The notes: generated by a model not told the origin, from the letters alone. A stretch of 64,000 nucleotides of DNA from JBFMDN01 sp040753915 (GCA_040753915.1 JBFMDN010000006.1:1-64000), one strand, 5' to 3'. Shown: positions 35,048-44,844, numbered from the stretch's first letter. Translations and numbers: made by a program.

Positions 35048-35431
35048 CTATCTCTTGTCAAGCCACGCGTTGGCATCCTCGTGGCTAAAGAAGGACTGGA
35101 CGGGAAATTTGGTCTTTTCAGTGAGATTGTCCATCTGGATCTTGAGAAATCTCTCGGAGGCATAAACCCGCGCAGCCTTGCGCATTCCGGCCTGCATCGC
35201 GAGATCCTGAGCTGCTGCGATGTAGTCCGTGAGGGCAATAGCGCCAACAGCGGTCCAGTCAACCAACTCGGTGAAACCGGGTCGCACCAATTGCAGCGCT
35301 TTCTTGACATCTTCCAGCCAGTTGGGCACAGCCTTGGTGCTCGTCCATGATCCCTTCATGGTGAATAATATCCGATTCTTCTTCTCGTCCACCTCGATCA
35401 CATAGTGGTCCGTGGTCGCAACGGTTTTCAT
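35048..35431 (-). CDS. Small STAS/SpoIIAA-like protein, hypothetical
   Basis: A 127-residue soluble protein. The pattern YVIEVDEKKNRILFTMKGSWTS at the N terminus, a central helix and the C-terminal FFSHEDANAWL fit the SpoIIAA/STAS-like fold of small hypothetical proteins. The ATG at 35431 is chosen because GAGGGAG precedes it; an upstream extension of 26 residues has no support. No partner gene is adjacent. Confidence 0.75.
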   Translation of the reverse strand: MKTVATTDHYVIEVDEKKNRILFTMKGSWTSTKAVPNWLEDVKKALQLVRPGFTELVDWTAVGAIALTDYIAAAQDLAMQAGMRKAARVYASERFLKIQMDNLTEKTKFPVQSFFSHEDANAWLDKR

Positions 35432-35805
35432 GCAGCTCCCTCTCTTGATTGACAGAAGTCTTGCCGCGGGCAACACAACCTGTTTACCAGAACGGGGGGC
35501 GCTCATCAATCATTGTTATTGAGAGGCCGGGCTATTTGAGACTTTTCCGCAAACCCGCCCTCTATTGAGGCACGCCTTGAACCTGCACTTCCCGAAAGGG
35601 AGCTGTTTGCCAGGTCCGTAACGGTACTTCTGAAATCTTCTGCTAAAACAGTTTCTATTATTCCGGCAGTTCATCGGAGCATCTATCGGGAATTACGGCA
35701 GGCAATGGCATGACTGGCTAAGGACAATCTTTCTATTGTGATTTTGATATGATAGTATTATGATTTAAAATGTTTTTGTACGTATAATAGACAGGGAGGC
35801 TCTTC
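35432..35805. other. AT-rich intergenic region between divergent genes
   Basis: 374 bases. The right part (35730-35790) is strongly AT-rich and contains a perfect TATAAT (35783-35788) just before the next gene, but no good -35 at standard spacing. Nothing else recognised. Confidence 0.45.
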
Positions 35806-36087
35806 ATGAACAGTACGTCCATTACGTTTGCCGTTGCGCTGGTACTGTGCGGGTGCGGAATCGTCTTTGGGGAGGAACAGGTCACAGACGCGTCGGGACG
35901 CGTCATCGAGATACGGCAGGAATATGGCGATACTACGTACGCATATGACGGAAGTAGAAATCCGATCTACACTGCAACCCGAATTCCGGGCGGCGGCGGT
36001 CCTCTCGATTACAGGGATAAGCACGGCGTACACGTCGGCGTCGGGGGACCGGGAACGCTCCCAGGGTCTGTTCCCGGAAGATGGTGA
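35806..36087 (+). CDS. Small secreted protein, hypothetical
   Basis: Encodes 93 residues. A signal peptide (STSITFAVALVLCGCGIVFG, cleavage near FG-EE; the cysteines at 15 and 17 could alternatively make it a lipoprotein) precedes a short mature part with QVTDASGRVIEIRQEYGDTTYAYDGSRNPIY. This resembles a single YD/Rhs-type strand repeat and ends in Gly/Pro-rich sequence. GGGAGG lies at the right distance before the ATG. Function unknown. Confidence 0.65.
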   Translation: MNSTSITFAVALVLCGCGIVFGEEQVTDASGRVIEIRQEYGDTTYAYDGSRNPIYTATRIPGGGGPLDYRDKHGVHVGVGGPGTLPGSVPGRW

Positions 36088-36264
36088 GCCGGCCCCCGGA
36101 AGTGGTTGCAAGGCCTCAATAGCCTGTACGACGTCCGAGGCGAAGCTTACGACCGCACCGTTCCAGGCTGCGGGATCCCGTGGCTTCGCCCCGTGTGCTC
36201 AGTCGAAGGATGCCAGACTCGATGTCGGATCTGTGGTTCCCCCGTTCGACGCGATGCCAGTCCT

Positions 36265-37689
36265 TCAGAATCCCACCCGCACCCGGTAACGAGCTTTCAC
36301 TTCACCATCCTTTGGGACAAGGACATTGAACCTTATGGTTCGAGCGTCGATTTTCGTAAACGGGTGTGAATTACTGATCACCTGCCAACTGCCGAAGAGA
36401 GGCTCTATGACTCCCACTTCGACTTCCTGTTCCTTGTGGTTGCGAAGAGCGATTTCCCATTCCGACTCGAACAAGTTGGCAGTAATGCGTTTGAAATCGA
36501 TCTGCTTTCGCTCCGCGACTACATCGAAGGCTTCACCAATCTTCAGCTTCACCTCTTCATCCTTTGGGGTATGTTGGATTTTGTCCTCACCGATGAATTG
36601 GTTGCTCCCCGCTCGATCGGTCTTGTAGAGCCGCATTATTCCCTCCGGCAAAGGCATACCAAGGTTATTTTCCTTGGAGTTCTTGAACTTAATGTACACC
36701 CCGACGGGCTGTTTGGGGTTGCGATCGCGAAATTCCGCTGTGAAATAACTCTGGATACCGTACACTAGAAGTTCTTTGGCCACCTTTACGTCACTGGCTT
36801 CAAGGAGGCTCACTTGCTTCGCCTGATTGTTTTTGATCGTGGTTCTCCGCTGCAGGTCGTACATGTGGTACTCGAAAAAGGCTTGTTCCTGGAATTGGGG
36901 TGCCTGTGGTGCGGCTAGTGCCCTTTTCTCCATGCCGCGCGCAGGGCGAGGCACCGGCGGCTCCACCTGATGAACCCGACCGGCGACCAGTTTCAAGCGC
37001 GCGTCCTTGTACGTGGCACCGCTCTCGTTCTCAAGGGTAACCCAACCGGAGACGTCTGCGCTCGTATCATCCTTATTCAGGACAACCACGTAATCGGCTC
37101 TCCAGCTCAAGTTTCCCGTAAGATACGATACTTCCAAGGTCTGCTGCTTGTCTGTTCCGCTGTTGTAGAGCCACATCAGGGTCGGTTTGGCAATGAGATC
37201 CTCCGGCAGGCGGGGCAGAACTCTTATTCCATGGTGGCCGAGGTAGATCTCGTCGTTAATTTTGTAAACCTGCCCCTGGTTGTTGCTCAGCAGGGTGGCC
37301 TCGACGATTTCCTTCCTGTCGTGGATTTTGTTCCATTCAATGAGCTTGATGTTCTTGCCCACGTACTTGTCGAGGAGCTTTTCCGGACTTATGAGGTCGT
37401 ATTCGTAATTCTGTTCCAGCACGGAGAAGTCCGCCGGGTTGTGGGTGGACTTCACATGCACCGTCACGGGCCTAATGTGAGCTGCCACATCCATGAACCG
37501 CAGCTCGCCCTGCCCTTTTGGAAGCTCGACCTTACGCACCTCTTTGATCAAGCCGAGATTGTCATTGTACACGGTAACTTCAACTTCCGCCCGGTCGTCC
37601 GAAGTGCTGACAACCACAGGTTCGGCAAGCACGGACGAAACAAGCGCGAAAACCAGGCTCAAAGACAGCACCGCGGTGTTTACCTTCAT
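36265..37689 (-). CDS. DUF4139-domain secreted protein
   Basis: A 474-residue protein with a signal peptide (AVLSLSLVFALVSSVLA). The rest is beta-rich: an N-terminal part (VEVTVYNDNLGLIKEVRKVELPKGQGELRFMDVA) and the C-terminal DUF4139 region with YLTGNLSWRADYVVVLN and WVTLENESGATYKDARLKLVAG. The DUF4139 family is found in periplasmic or surface proteins and has no established activity. GAGGGAGGGTGTC precedes the ATG at 37689. It is probably expressed alone. Confidence 0.88.
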   Translation of the reverse strand: MKVNTAVLSLSLVFALVSSVLAEPVVVSTSDDRAEVEVTVYNDNLGLIKEVRKVELPKGQGELRFMDVAAHIRPVTVHVKSTHNPADFSVLEQNYEYDLISPEKLLDKYVGKNIKLIEWNKIHDRKEIVEATLLSNNQGQVYKINDEIYLGHHGIRVLPRLPEDLIAKPTLMWLYNSGTDKQQTLEVSYLTGNLSWRADYVVVLNKDDTSADVSGWVTLENESGATYKDARLKLVAGRVHQVEPPVPRPARGMEKRALAAPQAPQFQEQAFFEYHMYDLQRRTTIKNNQAKQVSLLEASDVKVAKELLVYGIQSYFTAEFRDRNPKQPVGVYIKFKNSKENNLGMPLPEGIMRLYKTDRAGSNQFIGEDKIQHTPKDEEVKLKIGEAFDVVAERKQIDFKRITANLFESEWEIALRNHKEQEVEVGVIEPLFGSWQVISNSHPFTKIDARTIRFNVLVPKDGEVKARYRVRVGF

Positions 37690-37943
37690 GACACCACCCT
37701 CCCTCTCGATTGATTGACCCGCATTCTCGATCCATGCCCATGATTTCGCAAGCCGGAACTGAACGTTACAGGCCTGAATGTGTCCCAAAGATATGTTGTA
37801 GCATCCCCTTGCCCCAACATCATCGTGGGGACCGCGATTTTCAACGATCCCTATCCCAGGCGCGTATCGCCAGTTTTACGGAAGAAATCGAGCCCCTTGT
37901 CGGAGGATTGTCATGGCAGGCTTCGTTGCGTGGTCAGGTTTGC

Positions 37944-37982
37944 GCGGCCGGGATGTCATTTGTCCGGGAACATCCCGGCCGC
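37944..37982. terminator. Strong hairpin downstream of paaK
   Basis: GCGGCCGGGATGT (37944-37956) is exactly inverted at 37970-37982, a 13-bp perfect stem with a 13-base loop. It lies 46 bases beyond the paaK stop on the minus strand. There is no T-run on either side, so it may be a pause, an RNA 3'-end stabiliser or a non-canonical terminator. The rest of 37690-38028 is unremarkable. Confidence 0.6.
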
Positions 37983-38028
37983 TCGGGGTACGAGGAATAA
38001 CGAGGAGTCGAAGGATCGGCGTCGGTTC

Positions 38029-39327
38029 TCAGCGTTCGTCGATAACGCGTCTGGCCTTACCGATGGAACGTTCGATGGAATCTTGAGGAAGCACGGTCAC
38101 CGGGACATTTATTCCGATAACCTGCTGAATGCGAGCCGAAACGCGCTTGGACAGCTCGTCGACCTTTTCCGGCCCCGCCGCGTACACCGCGGGCTTGACT
38201 TCTGTTTCGACCGCAATGGTGTCTATATAGCCCTTCTTCTTCAGTCGGATCTGATATTGCGGCTCGACTTCGGCGAATTCCATGAGGACAGACTCGATCT
38301 GGGAGGGAAACACGTTCACACCACTGATGATCATCATGTCATCGGTCCTGCCCAGGATCTTGTCCATCGTGATCAGGGTGCGGCCGCACTCGCACTTCTC
38401 CCGGCGCAAGGCACATATGTCCCTGGTCCGGTACCGGATCATGGGCATTGCCCTTCGCTGTAAGGAGGTGAACACCAACTCACCCTCCTGCCACAAATCT
38501 ACCGGCTCGAGGGTACCGGGATCCACGATCTCCGGGTACACATGGTCCTCGTTGACATGGATCTTGTAGTACTCACAGGTGAACGACACACCCGGACCCA
38601 TCAATTCGGTGAGTCCATAATGTTCGTATGCGTGAATTCCTCCTCTGGTCTCGATGTCGGTTCTCATTTCCACAGTCCACGGTTCAGCCCCGAAGTGACC
38701 GGTCCTGAGGGATGAATTCTTGATGTCGATACCCATCTTTTCTGCCCGCTCGATAATGGTCATGCAGTAAGACGGGGTGCAACAAAGGGCCTGGGTGCCG
38801 AAGTCCTGAATCAGCATGATCTGGCGTTCTGTCATTCCAGCGCCGGAAGGGACCACGGGGCATCCGATTCTCATTGCCCCTTGGAGAAATCCGAGACCAC
38901 CCGTGAACAGCCCCATACCATAGGCATTTTGGAGAACAGTGTCAGGGCGAACCTCCTGAGCCCACAACCCCCGGGCCATGCATTCGGTCCACTGATCGAG
39001 ATCCGCGGCAGTATAGGGCCCTGTTATCGGTTTGCCCGTGGTTCCAGAGGACGCATGAATCCGAACCACATCGGACATGGGAACCGCACACAAGCCAAAA
39101 GGATAGTTGTCTCTGAGGTCCGTCTTCACGGTGAATGGAAATTTCGCCAGATCTCCCAGCGTCTGGAGATCGGAAGGCTTGATTCCCTTCTCGTCAAAGG
39201 CCTTCTTGTAAAAAGGAACCTTGTCGTACACCCATGAGACAGTCTCACGAAGCTTTTCCAATTGGAACTTTTTCATGGCACTCTCGTTCAGGGTTTCGAA
39301 CTTTTCGTCCCAGTACTTCTTTGGCAT
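38029..39327 (-). CDS. paaK: Phenylacetate-CoA ligase
   Basis: Activates phenylacetate or a related aryl acid to its CoA thioester using ATP, the entry step of aromatic acid breakdown. The 432-residue adenylate-forming enzyme has the P-loop-like HASSGTTGKP (about 91-100), EHYGLTELMGPG, RYRTRDIC and the C-terminal GRTDDMMIISGVNVFPSQIE, all as in PaaK. The C-terminal lysine is in IGKARRVID. A strong GAGGAGG lies before the ATG, and a promoter is seen at 39400-39428. No other paa gene is adjacent; isolated paaK genes are common in anaerobes, where the substrate may differ. Confidence 0.95.
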   Translation of the reverse strand: MPKKYWDEKFETLNESAMKKFQLEKLRETVSWVYDKVPFYKKAFDEKGIKPSDLQTLGDLAKFPFTVKTDLRDNYPFGLCAVPMSDVVRIHASSGTTGKPITGPYTAADLDQWTECMARGLWAQEVRPDTVLQNAYGMGLFTGGLGFLQGAMRIGCPVVPSGAGMTERQIMLIQDFGTQALCCTPSYCMTIIERAEKMGIDIKNSSLRTGHFGAEPWTVEMRTDIETRGGIHAYEHYGLTELMGPGVSFTCEYYKIHVNEDHVYPEIVDPGTLEPVDLWQEGELVFTSLQRRAMPMIRYRTRDICALRREKCECGRTLITMDKILGRTDDMMIISGVNVFPSQIESVLMEFAEVEPQYQIRLKKKGYIDTIAVETEVKPAVYAAGPEKVDELSKRVSARIQQVIGINVPVTVLPQDSIERSIGKARRVIDER

Positions 39328-39399
39328 GCGGCTCCTCCTCGGCTATGATTCGTCTCTAGATCGAAAAGGTGTGAGTCACGGAAAGGTCTAACGAAACTA

Positions 39400-39428
39400 C
39401 AAATACGGAACTGGACCGGTGCTGTCAA
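39400..39428 (-). promoter_or_regulatory. Probable promoter of paaK
   Basis: Minus strand: TTGACA (39428-39423), 17 bases, TATTTG (39405-39400). It leaves a leader of about 70 bases. The remaining gap sequence up to 39917 contains no gene I can support. Confidence 0.55.
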
Positions 39429-39924
39429 GACAAAAGCTTCGCCGCTTTCTGCGGCTCGCGGTTCATTGGGAAAAGGACAATACTTCAGGTGAATGAATGT
39501 TCTACAGGGGAGCGCATTAAGAACAGGTCGGAACCTGATTCGCAAACCGAGTCATTGACGACGGCGTGAAGGCAACGGCCGCGCTCCACTGTCGTGTTGG
39601 CCATGAGTCAGGAGCTCCGCAGGCACTGATGGGAAATCTCGACCTCGATTATGACCACATGTCGACCGAAGGCTCATTGGCTTTCACCTGCAATGAATGG
39701 CACGCATACTCGCGGCGAGGCAGTATAGCAGCAGAGCCCGTTCCGGATGGGGATGTGTCTGCAGAGGGCGCTTCGAGAATCGTCCCGATTCTTGGCAGTT
39801 CGCGCCCCCTCGTACCCCTACGGTACTTCTGCCGCACTATTCCATATTCCGCACTACATGCCACGTACTGTTGAGTACCATGAATTCCCACGTGGGGCTT
39901 CTTGCGGGGATGCCTGGCAACAAA
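39429..39924. other. Intergenic region, nothing recognised
   Basis: About 500 bases between the paaK promoter and the rpsI terminator. Overlapping open frames on both strands have no family resemblance and no ribosome sites. Confidence 0.4.
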
Positions 39925-39944
39925 GTGGCCCCGTGCAGGGCCAC
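39925..39944 (-). terminator. Terminator-like hairpin after rpsI
   Basis: GTGGCCC (39925-39931) is inverted at 39938-39944 with a six-base loop. On the minus strand it is followed by TTTGTT, a weak T-tract. It lies about 50 bases past the rpsI stop. Confidence 0.6.
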
Positions 39945-39991
39945 TCGGCAGTCCAGGTAAGAAACGGGGGCCAAGAGGAGCAGATCCACAA

Positions 39992-40384
39992 TTAGCGCTT
40001 TGAGAACTGGAAGCTGGCCCGCGCTCCGCGCTTGCCGTATTTTTTGCGCTCCTTGACGCGGGAATCTCTGGTAAGAAATCCTGCCTTTTTCAAGGGGGCT
40101 CGCATGGCGGGGTCAACTTCGAGAAGAGCTTTGCTAATCCCGTGCTTGACCGCTCCCGCCTGTCCCGAGAGGCCGCCTCCATGGACGTTAACCATTACGT
40201 CGAATCGTCCAAGAGTCTGGGTGATTTCAAATGGTTGGGTGATGATCATCCGCGAAGTCTTGCGCCCGAAATAATCGTTTACCGCCCGGTCATTTACCAC
40301 GATGGTGCCGGTGCCTGGTTTCAGCCAGACCCGTGCTACCGCGTTCTTTCTCTTTCCCGTCGCATAGTAGCGATCCTCGTTCAT
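39992..40384 (-). CDS. rpsI: 30S ribosomal protein S9
   Basis: A 130-residue small-subunit protein. RYYATGKRKNAVARVW at the start, VNVHGGGLSGQAGAVKHGISKAL in the middle and the C-terminal ...FSKR tail that reaches the P-site tRNA are all diagnostic. It follows rplM by 15 bases, the universal L13-S9 operon. A ribosome site GGGAG is present upstream. Confidence 0.98.
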   Translation of the reverse strand: MNEDRYYATGKRKNAVARVWLKPGTGTIVVNDRAVNDYFGRKTSRMIITQPFEITQTLGRFDVMVNVHGGGLSGQAGAVKHGISKALLEVDPAMRAPLKKAGFLTRDSRVKERKKYGKRGARASFQFSKR

Positions 40385-40399
40385 CGTCGATCTCCCGAA

Positions 40400-40828
40400 T
40401 TAGAAATCATGAGTCTGCGGCTTTTGCGCGGCATGGGGATGACCTTCTCCACCGTAAACCTTCAATTTAGTGAGCTGGGATCTGCCGAGGGAGTTCTTGG
40501 GCAGCATGCCCCTCACCGCGAGCCAAAAGAGACGCTCGGGCTTTTCCTTGATCATTTTCCCCGCGAGTGTTTCCTTGAGTCCACCGGGATATCCGCTGTG
40601 GCGGTAATACACCTTTTGGGTAAGCTTTTTACCCGTGAGACGGACTTTGGAGGCATTGACGACGATGACGAAGTCACCCGTATCGTGGTGCGGGGTGAAC
40701 TGAGGCTTGTGCTTTCCGCGCAGGATTCGTGCGCACTCCGCCGCTGCCCTTCCGAGGACTTTATCCTTGACGTCGATAACGATCCATTGTCTCTCAACTT
40801 CCCCTTGCTTCGGGGTCCAAGTTTTCAT
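40400..40828 (-). CDS. rplM: 50S ribosomal protein L13
   Basis: A 142-residue large-subunit protein. It has W-[VI]-[VI]-D (RQWIVIDVKDKVLGRAAAE), GDFVIVVNASKVRLTGKK and the conserved YRHSGYPGGLKE and AVRGMLPKNSLGRSQLTKLKVYGGEGHPHAAQ. First gene of the rplM-rpsI operon. GAGGTG precedes the ATG, and a promoter with TTGACA is found at 40859-40887. Confidence 0.98.
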   Translation of the reverse strand: MKTWTPKQGEVERQWIVIDVKDKVLGRAAAECARILRGKHKPQFTPHHDTGDFVIVVNASKVRLTGKKLTQKVYYRHSGYPGGLKETLAGKMIKEKPERLFWLAVRGMLPKNSLGRSQLTKLKVYGGEGHPHAAQKPQTHDF

Positions 40829-40858
40829 GGCACACCTCTAGCGACACGTGAATTGCAT

Positions 40859-40887
40859 TTCTTATCATACGGCTCCCGGGGTGTCAA
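40859..40887 (-). promoter_or_regulatory. Probable promoter of rplM-rpsI
   Basis: Minus strand: TTGACA (40887-40882), 17 bases, TAAGAA (40864-40859). The -35 is perfect and the -10 weak. Confidence 0.5.
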
Positions 40888-41836
40888 CGAGAAAGAACTG
40901 CCACGCGTGAGAGAGAGATCCTGAAAGGTCGCTCGCTCATCGATGCGCATTTGAGCTTGACTTCCGGAGCCGAGAATCGCACACTTGCATCCTTACCCCC
41001 GATTCCGGGACGTGAAAGAACGTCGAGGTAACTAGGTCAGCAAGAAATGCGTGATTAAGTATTGGATGCCACAAATACGGTGCCGTGTCTGCACGGGGTG
41101 TGGGTGGTGAGCGCATCGTTGGCAATGGAGGGGCGGGTTTTGGAAACTGTCTCAAAACTCGGGACACACCAAACAGCGTAGCACGATTGGGCGTCGATGC
41201 GTGGAAAAGCACCCTCACCCCAACCCTCTCCCAGAGGGAGAGGGAGCCGGAAGAATCTCCTCTCCTCCGCTTCGGGGGAGAGGAGATGGGTGAGGGGGGG
41301 GTGCCACGATTATTGCGGACTGCCGGCTTTTGAGACACTTTCTTTGTGCCCGCACTGGGCACCCTACGTCACGGCAGATTAGGTGACCGTATTTAGGAAA
41401 TGGAGCAACAAGTCCAGGATTTCGTAAGTACGGTTACGTATTTGGGAAACATGTCCCTTTTGGGAAGTGCAGGTTCAGAGCCTGTCTGAAGTCAGGACAG
41501 GTTTGCGGCCTGCCCTACGACTGTGGGGTGCCGGTTCGCTCTTTGCGGCAGAAGTGCCGTCGCTGCGGAAGTAGGAGCGGGTTTCAAACCTACCCTCGTC
41601 TGAGGTCTCCCCCCGCCGCCATTCCCGACGCGTGGCACCGCAATCGGATGAACAGCGGTGCCGTGAATACGCAACCGCATTTGTCAAATGGCGTACTAAA
41701 GACCACGCCATCTTGTGCTCAAAGAGCGAATGGAATCTGCAGGGGGGCTGGCCACAATTCCGTTACTCCATTTGTGCTATAAGGGGGGGCGGCCCAAGGC
41801 TGTAGCATGATGGTGGTGAAATCCGAAGGATCACAG
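40888..41836. other. Long intergenic region with a nested-repeat element
   Basis: Nearly 950 bases with no supported gene. It contains element B1 (41143-41342) and, from 41480 to 41620, GC-rich fragments related to the short repeats at 25.5 kb. ATG codons at 41807 and 41810 just upstream are alternative starts for the next gene. Confidence 0.5.
41143..41342 (-). mobile_element. MITE-like element, copy B1
   Basis: A 200-bp element from GAAACTGTCTCAAAA to TTTTGAGACACTTTC, 15-bp inverted ends with one mismatch. It carries the GTGCCACGAT marker (reverse of ATCGTGGCAC) and a CCCTCACCC/GGGTGAGGG centre. It is very similar to B2 and B3. Its flanks are not clear copies of the larger repeat. Confidence 0.75.
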
Positions 41837-43129
41837 ATGAACACTTCCTCCGAAGGCTCTGGCGTTCCCGATGCAACCCCTCTCGCGGAGTGGTTTCAGT
41901 CTTTGCCTGCCGCAAGACATGTGGTTTGGATCGGGTTTGTATTCGCGTGCTTTCAGGCCACCCTCCAGACGCCTTACTCCGTTATAAGCACCAGCACCTC
42001 CGCCAATGTCTTTACCGCTCTGATTTGTGGCACGGTGCTGGTGATGGCCATCCTTTTTCTCAGAAGCAGCGCTATTCGCGTGAGGAGGGCCGAGATTCTC
42101 GTGTCCGCGGCCGTGACATGTCTCGGCGCACTTAGCGCCTGGTTCAGTGACACGCCAGGCCCGTCTTTGATCAGGGTCTTGGTCATGATAGTCCCTGGAC
42201 TAGCAGGATACTGGACCGCTCGTCTTCTTATCGATTGCTCTCACAGCCGCAAAGTCCTGCAGTGGTGGTTCCTCGCCCTGCTCGTTATTACCCTTGTGTG
42301 TGCTGCAGCGGGCGTAGCATACAGCGGGAAAATTCACGAACTTATCGATTCGCACTGGCATCCGGTGGGCAGCAGAATCCTCCTGTTTCAGTACGCTCCT
42401 CTGTCAATGCTCGGCTCCGAATCCAGTTCCGTGGTTGGCCTCGCGATCGCTGTGCTCGGGTTGAGCTACGGCGGGCTCCTGATCGCCGGCAGGTACGCTG
42501 GGATGGAATCGGTTGTCTTGATTCCTGTTGTCCTCTGCCTGCTGGTCTTGTGCCTTTCCAAACGGCGGAGCTTGAGAACGGCCGGGCTGGTATTCCTCCT
42601 GGTTGCCGTTTTGGCCCTTGGGTACATTGTTCGTCAGAATGCTCGCAACCTGGCGAAAGAGCACCAATCAGTCGCGTACCGGGTAGAAAACGTGTTTTTT
42701 TCCTTGCATATTGCGGCGGGCCATCCCTGGTTGGGAATAGGTCCGCTGGGACCCCGCGGCCCCCACCTGAAAGATTATGAAGTGCGATATCCGTACGTGA
42801 CCAAGAAAGTTTTTTCCCAGTGGACCGGCCAGCTCAGGACGTCAGAGAACACCCCCCTCACGCTGCTGGTGGACTTTGGGCTCCCCTTTTCTATCCTCTA
42901 TCTTTTTTCGGTGCTGTATTTGGGCTGGCAGCTCATCCGGCTGAGCCTGCTGCCGGCTGTACGCCTGAAGCCCCATCCAATGGCGGTGCTTCTCCCGCTG
43001 GCTGGGGCCTTCCTGCACTTCAATGTCACCGAAGGCCTGTACCAGCCCCATATCTCCTGGTTCTTCCACATACTGTTAGGGCTCGTACTCACCCTCAAGG
43101 ACGAGGCAGAAGCTCAACGCTGCGGCTGA
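41837..43129 (+). CDS. O-antigen ligase-like polytopic membrane protein
   Basis: A 430-residue inner-membrane protein with about 10-12 helices. A large periplasmic loop near residues 280-345 carries AAGHPWLGIGPLGPRG followed by SENTPLTLLVDFGLPFSILYLFSVL, the arrangement of the Wzy_C/WaaL family that polymerises or ligates surface glycans on lipid carriers. The ATG at 41837 has GAAGGA six bases upstream; ATGs at 41807 and 41810 are alternatives adding about ten residues. Its 3' end overlaps the convergent glycosyltransferase gene by 16 bases. It likely belongs with the surface-glycan functions that follow. Confidence 0.8.
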   Translation: MNTSSEGSGVPDATPLAEWFQSLPAARHVVWIGFVFACFQATLQTPYSVISTSTSANVFTALICGTVLVMAILFLRSSAIRVRRAEILVSAAVTCLGALSAWFSDTPGPSLIRVLVMIVPGLAGYWTARLLIDCSHSRKVLQWWFLALLVITLVCAAAGVAYSGKIHELIDSHWHPVGSRILLFQYAPLSMLGSESSSVVGLAIAVLGLSYGGLLIAGRYAGMESVVLIPVVLCLLVLCLSKRRSLRTAGLVFLLVAVLALGYIVRQNARNLAKEHQSVAYRVENVFFSLHIAAGHPWLGIGPLGPRGPHLKDYEVRYPYVTKKVFSQWTGQLRTSENTPLTLLVDFGLPFSILYLFSVLYLGWQLIRLSLLPAVRLKPHPMAVLLPLAGAFLHFNVTEGLYQPHISWFFHILLGLVLTLKDEAEAQRCG

Positions 43130-44844
43130 CGCGCAGACCTGGAAAGGCCGGGCGAATCTTGGGGAGCCAGCACATGAATGGCCCCATCCTTGCCCAAGTA
43201 TCTGTCGAACGGGATAGTCTTTATAGAACAGTAGCCCGGTAGAGGCCCCAAAGCAACAACGTACTTCTCTTCCGCCACCCACCACCAACTGGCTCCCTCA
43301 GCAGAGGTTATTCCCCTCCTGTAGCAATGATAGCCATTGTGCTCGAATCCGCCGTCGAACGCGCACGGATCTATTCCCAGGTCTCTGACTAGGTATTCGG
43401 TGGCTCGGACTTGAGCGCGCTTGAGCTCCATGAAATCGTGAACCGCAGGCACCGCGGGCACACCGATGGCCAGTATGGCAAACGCTGCTGCCACCTTCCC
43501 CCCCATTTGAACCTGTTGACCTCGGACCACGAGGTCCGCTGCCAGCCATATGATTCCCAGAGCGATGAGAGGGATCAGGTACCGGTCATGGAACGCTGTG
43601 AGCAGAATTATTGCCAGATAAAGCCCCGCCACGAAGAGGGCAAAGGCAGCCAAAAAGCTCGTAGAATCTTGCCTATCTTCATACCGATTGGGCAAAAGCT
43701 TCCCCAGCCAGAGGATACAGAGGCTCCAAAACACGACTTGAGCCACACCCGACCAGTACGCGATCACATAGAACAGAGCCGGTGTCATCGCCTCCGTGCG
43801 TGGAATGCCGAGAATATATGTGTCCTTCAGGAGTATCGGGCCAATGCCCATGTTAAAGATCACGTTGTAGTGGAACAACATGGGAGGATTTATGAATCCG
43901 AGGAGAATCCCTGCCTCGAGGAGCCCTACGGCAAAGGTGATGATGACGAGCAGCAGCTTGACCGGCGCTTTGGCGAAAACATCGGGGTACGAAAGCGCCA
44001 ACATGGGTGAGACGAAGAAGCAGGTGTATCCCAGCGCCACGAGGAAGAATTGTCGCAACAGGAGAACGGTATATCCCCACGCACCGTAGACACGAGGCAA
44101 CTCCAGTATGTTATGAATCACGTCGTGCCTCGTGACCGGAGTGCTACCCACGGAGGCCAAGAAATATTCATATCCAAGCCACGGGACGATGGCAATGGCC
44201 AGGGCGAGGAGCACGACCCGGGAACTGCCCAACGCCTTTCCTTTGGGGTGCAGAAAACAGGTGACGACAAAGCCCAGCGGGATGACAATGCCGATCTGTC
44301 GGGTCAATATGGCCAAGAGAGAGGAGAACAACCCGAAACCGGCAAGAACAAGACTGCCCCGGTCCACAGCTAAGAAGAGAAGCATGACAGAATAGATGAG
44401 AATCGCGCAGAAGGTTATGTCCGTCATGAACGTAAATGACTGAGAGATGAACAGCGGATTGGCCATGAGCGTGAGAGCTCCGCACAAGGAGAGCCATCTC
44501 GAGGCGCCGGCCAGACGCAGCAGAATGAGAAGCCCCAGGCTGGCTATAATACTGAGAGCGAGCACCGAGATGCGCAGGACCGTGAGAGAAGGCCCGCCAA
44601 GATACCTGAACAATCCGCCCCACAGGATATGAACGATAGCGGAAGGGCCCCCTTTACCCCATCCGGTGGCAGGCATCGAGCCGTTCGACCAGATCTCTTC
44701 CACGATCTTGACAAAGCTCCAGTCATCGTTGACAAAGAATTCGCCTACGGGATTTACCACTAGGATCGTCAACGCCCATATCGCCAAAAGAATGAGCGAC
44801 GGCGCGGCTAGATCTCGCGCTCTAAACAGAAGTCTTTCGATCAT
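43114..44844 (-). CDS. GT-C family (GT39/ArnT-like) glycosyltransferase
   Basis: A 576-residue membrane protein. An N-terminal helix precedes VGEFFVNDDWSFVKIVEE, an Asp-rich first periplasmic loop as in GT-C glycosyltransferases of the PMT/ArnT (GT39) type that use polyprenyl-phosphate sugars. About 11-13 further helices and a C-terminal periplasmic domain follow. The ATG at 44844 is chosen because it starts at a normal membrane N terminus; no strong ribosome site is seen. The frame stays open upstream for 77 codons into the L3 repeat and element B2, which I regard as chance. Overlaps the O-antigen ligase-like gene by 16 bases at its end. Confidence 0.8.
   Translation of the reverse strand: MIERLLFRARDLAAPSLILLAIWALTILVVNPVGEFFVNDDWSFVKIVEEIWSNGSMPATGWGKGGPSAIVHILWGGLFRYLGGPSLTVLRISVLALSIIASLGLLILLRLAGASRWLSLCGALTLMANPLFISQSFTFMTDITFCAILIYSVMLLFLAVDRGSLVLAGFGLFSSLLAILTRQIGIVIPLGFVVTCFLHPKGKALGSSRVVLLALAIAIVPWLGYEYFLASVGSTPVTRHDVIHNILELPRVYGAWGYTVLLLRQFFLVALGYTCFFVSPMLALSYPDVFAKAPVKLLLVIITFAVGLLEAGILLGFINPPMLFHYNVIFNMGIGPILLKDTYILGIPRTEAMTPALFYVIAYWSGVAQVVFWSLCILWLGKLLPNRYEDRQDSTSFLAAFALFVAGLYLAIILLTAFHDRYLIPLIALGIIWLAADLVVRGQQVQMGGKVAAAFAILAIGVPAVPAVHDFMELKRAQVRATEYLVRDLGIDPCAFDGGFEHNGYHCYRRGITSAEGASWWWVAEEKYVVALGPLPGYCSIKTIPFDRYLGKDGAIHVLAPQDSPGLSRSARQPQR

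Noticed and set aside
36106..36369. Open frame after the small secreted protein gene
   Set aside because: No ribosome site, Cys/Arg/Pro-rich random-looking translation, and it overlaps the 3' end of the DUF4139 gene on the other strand.
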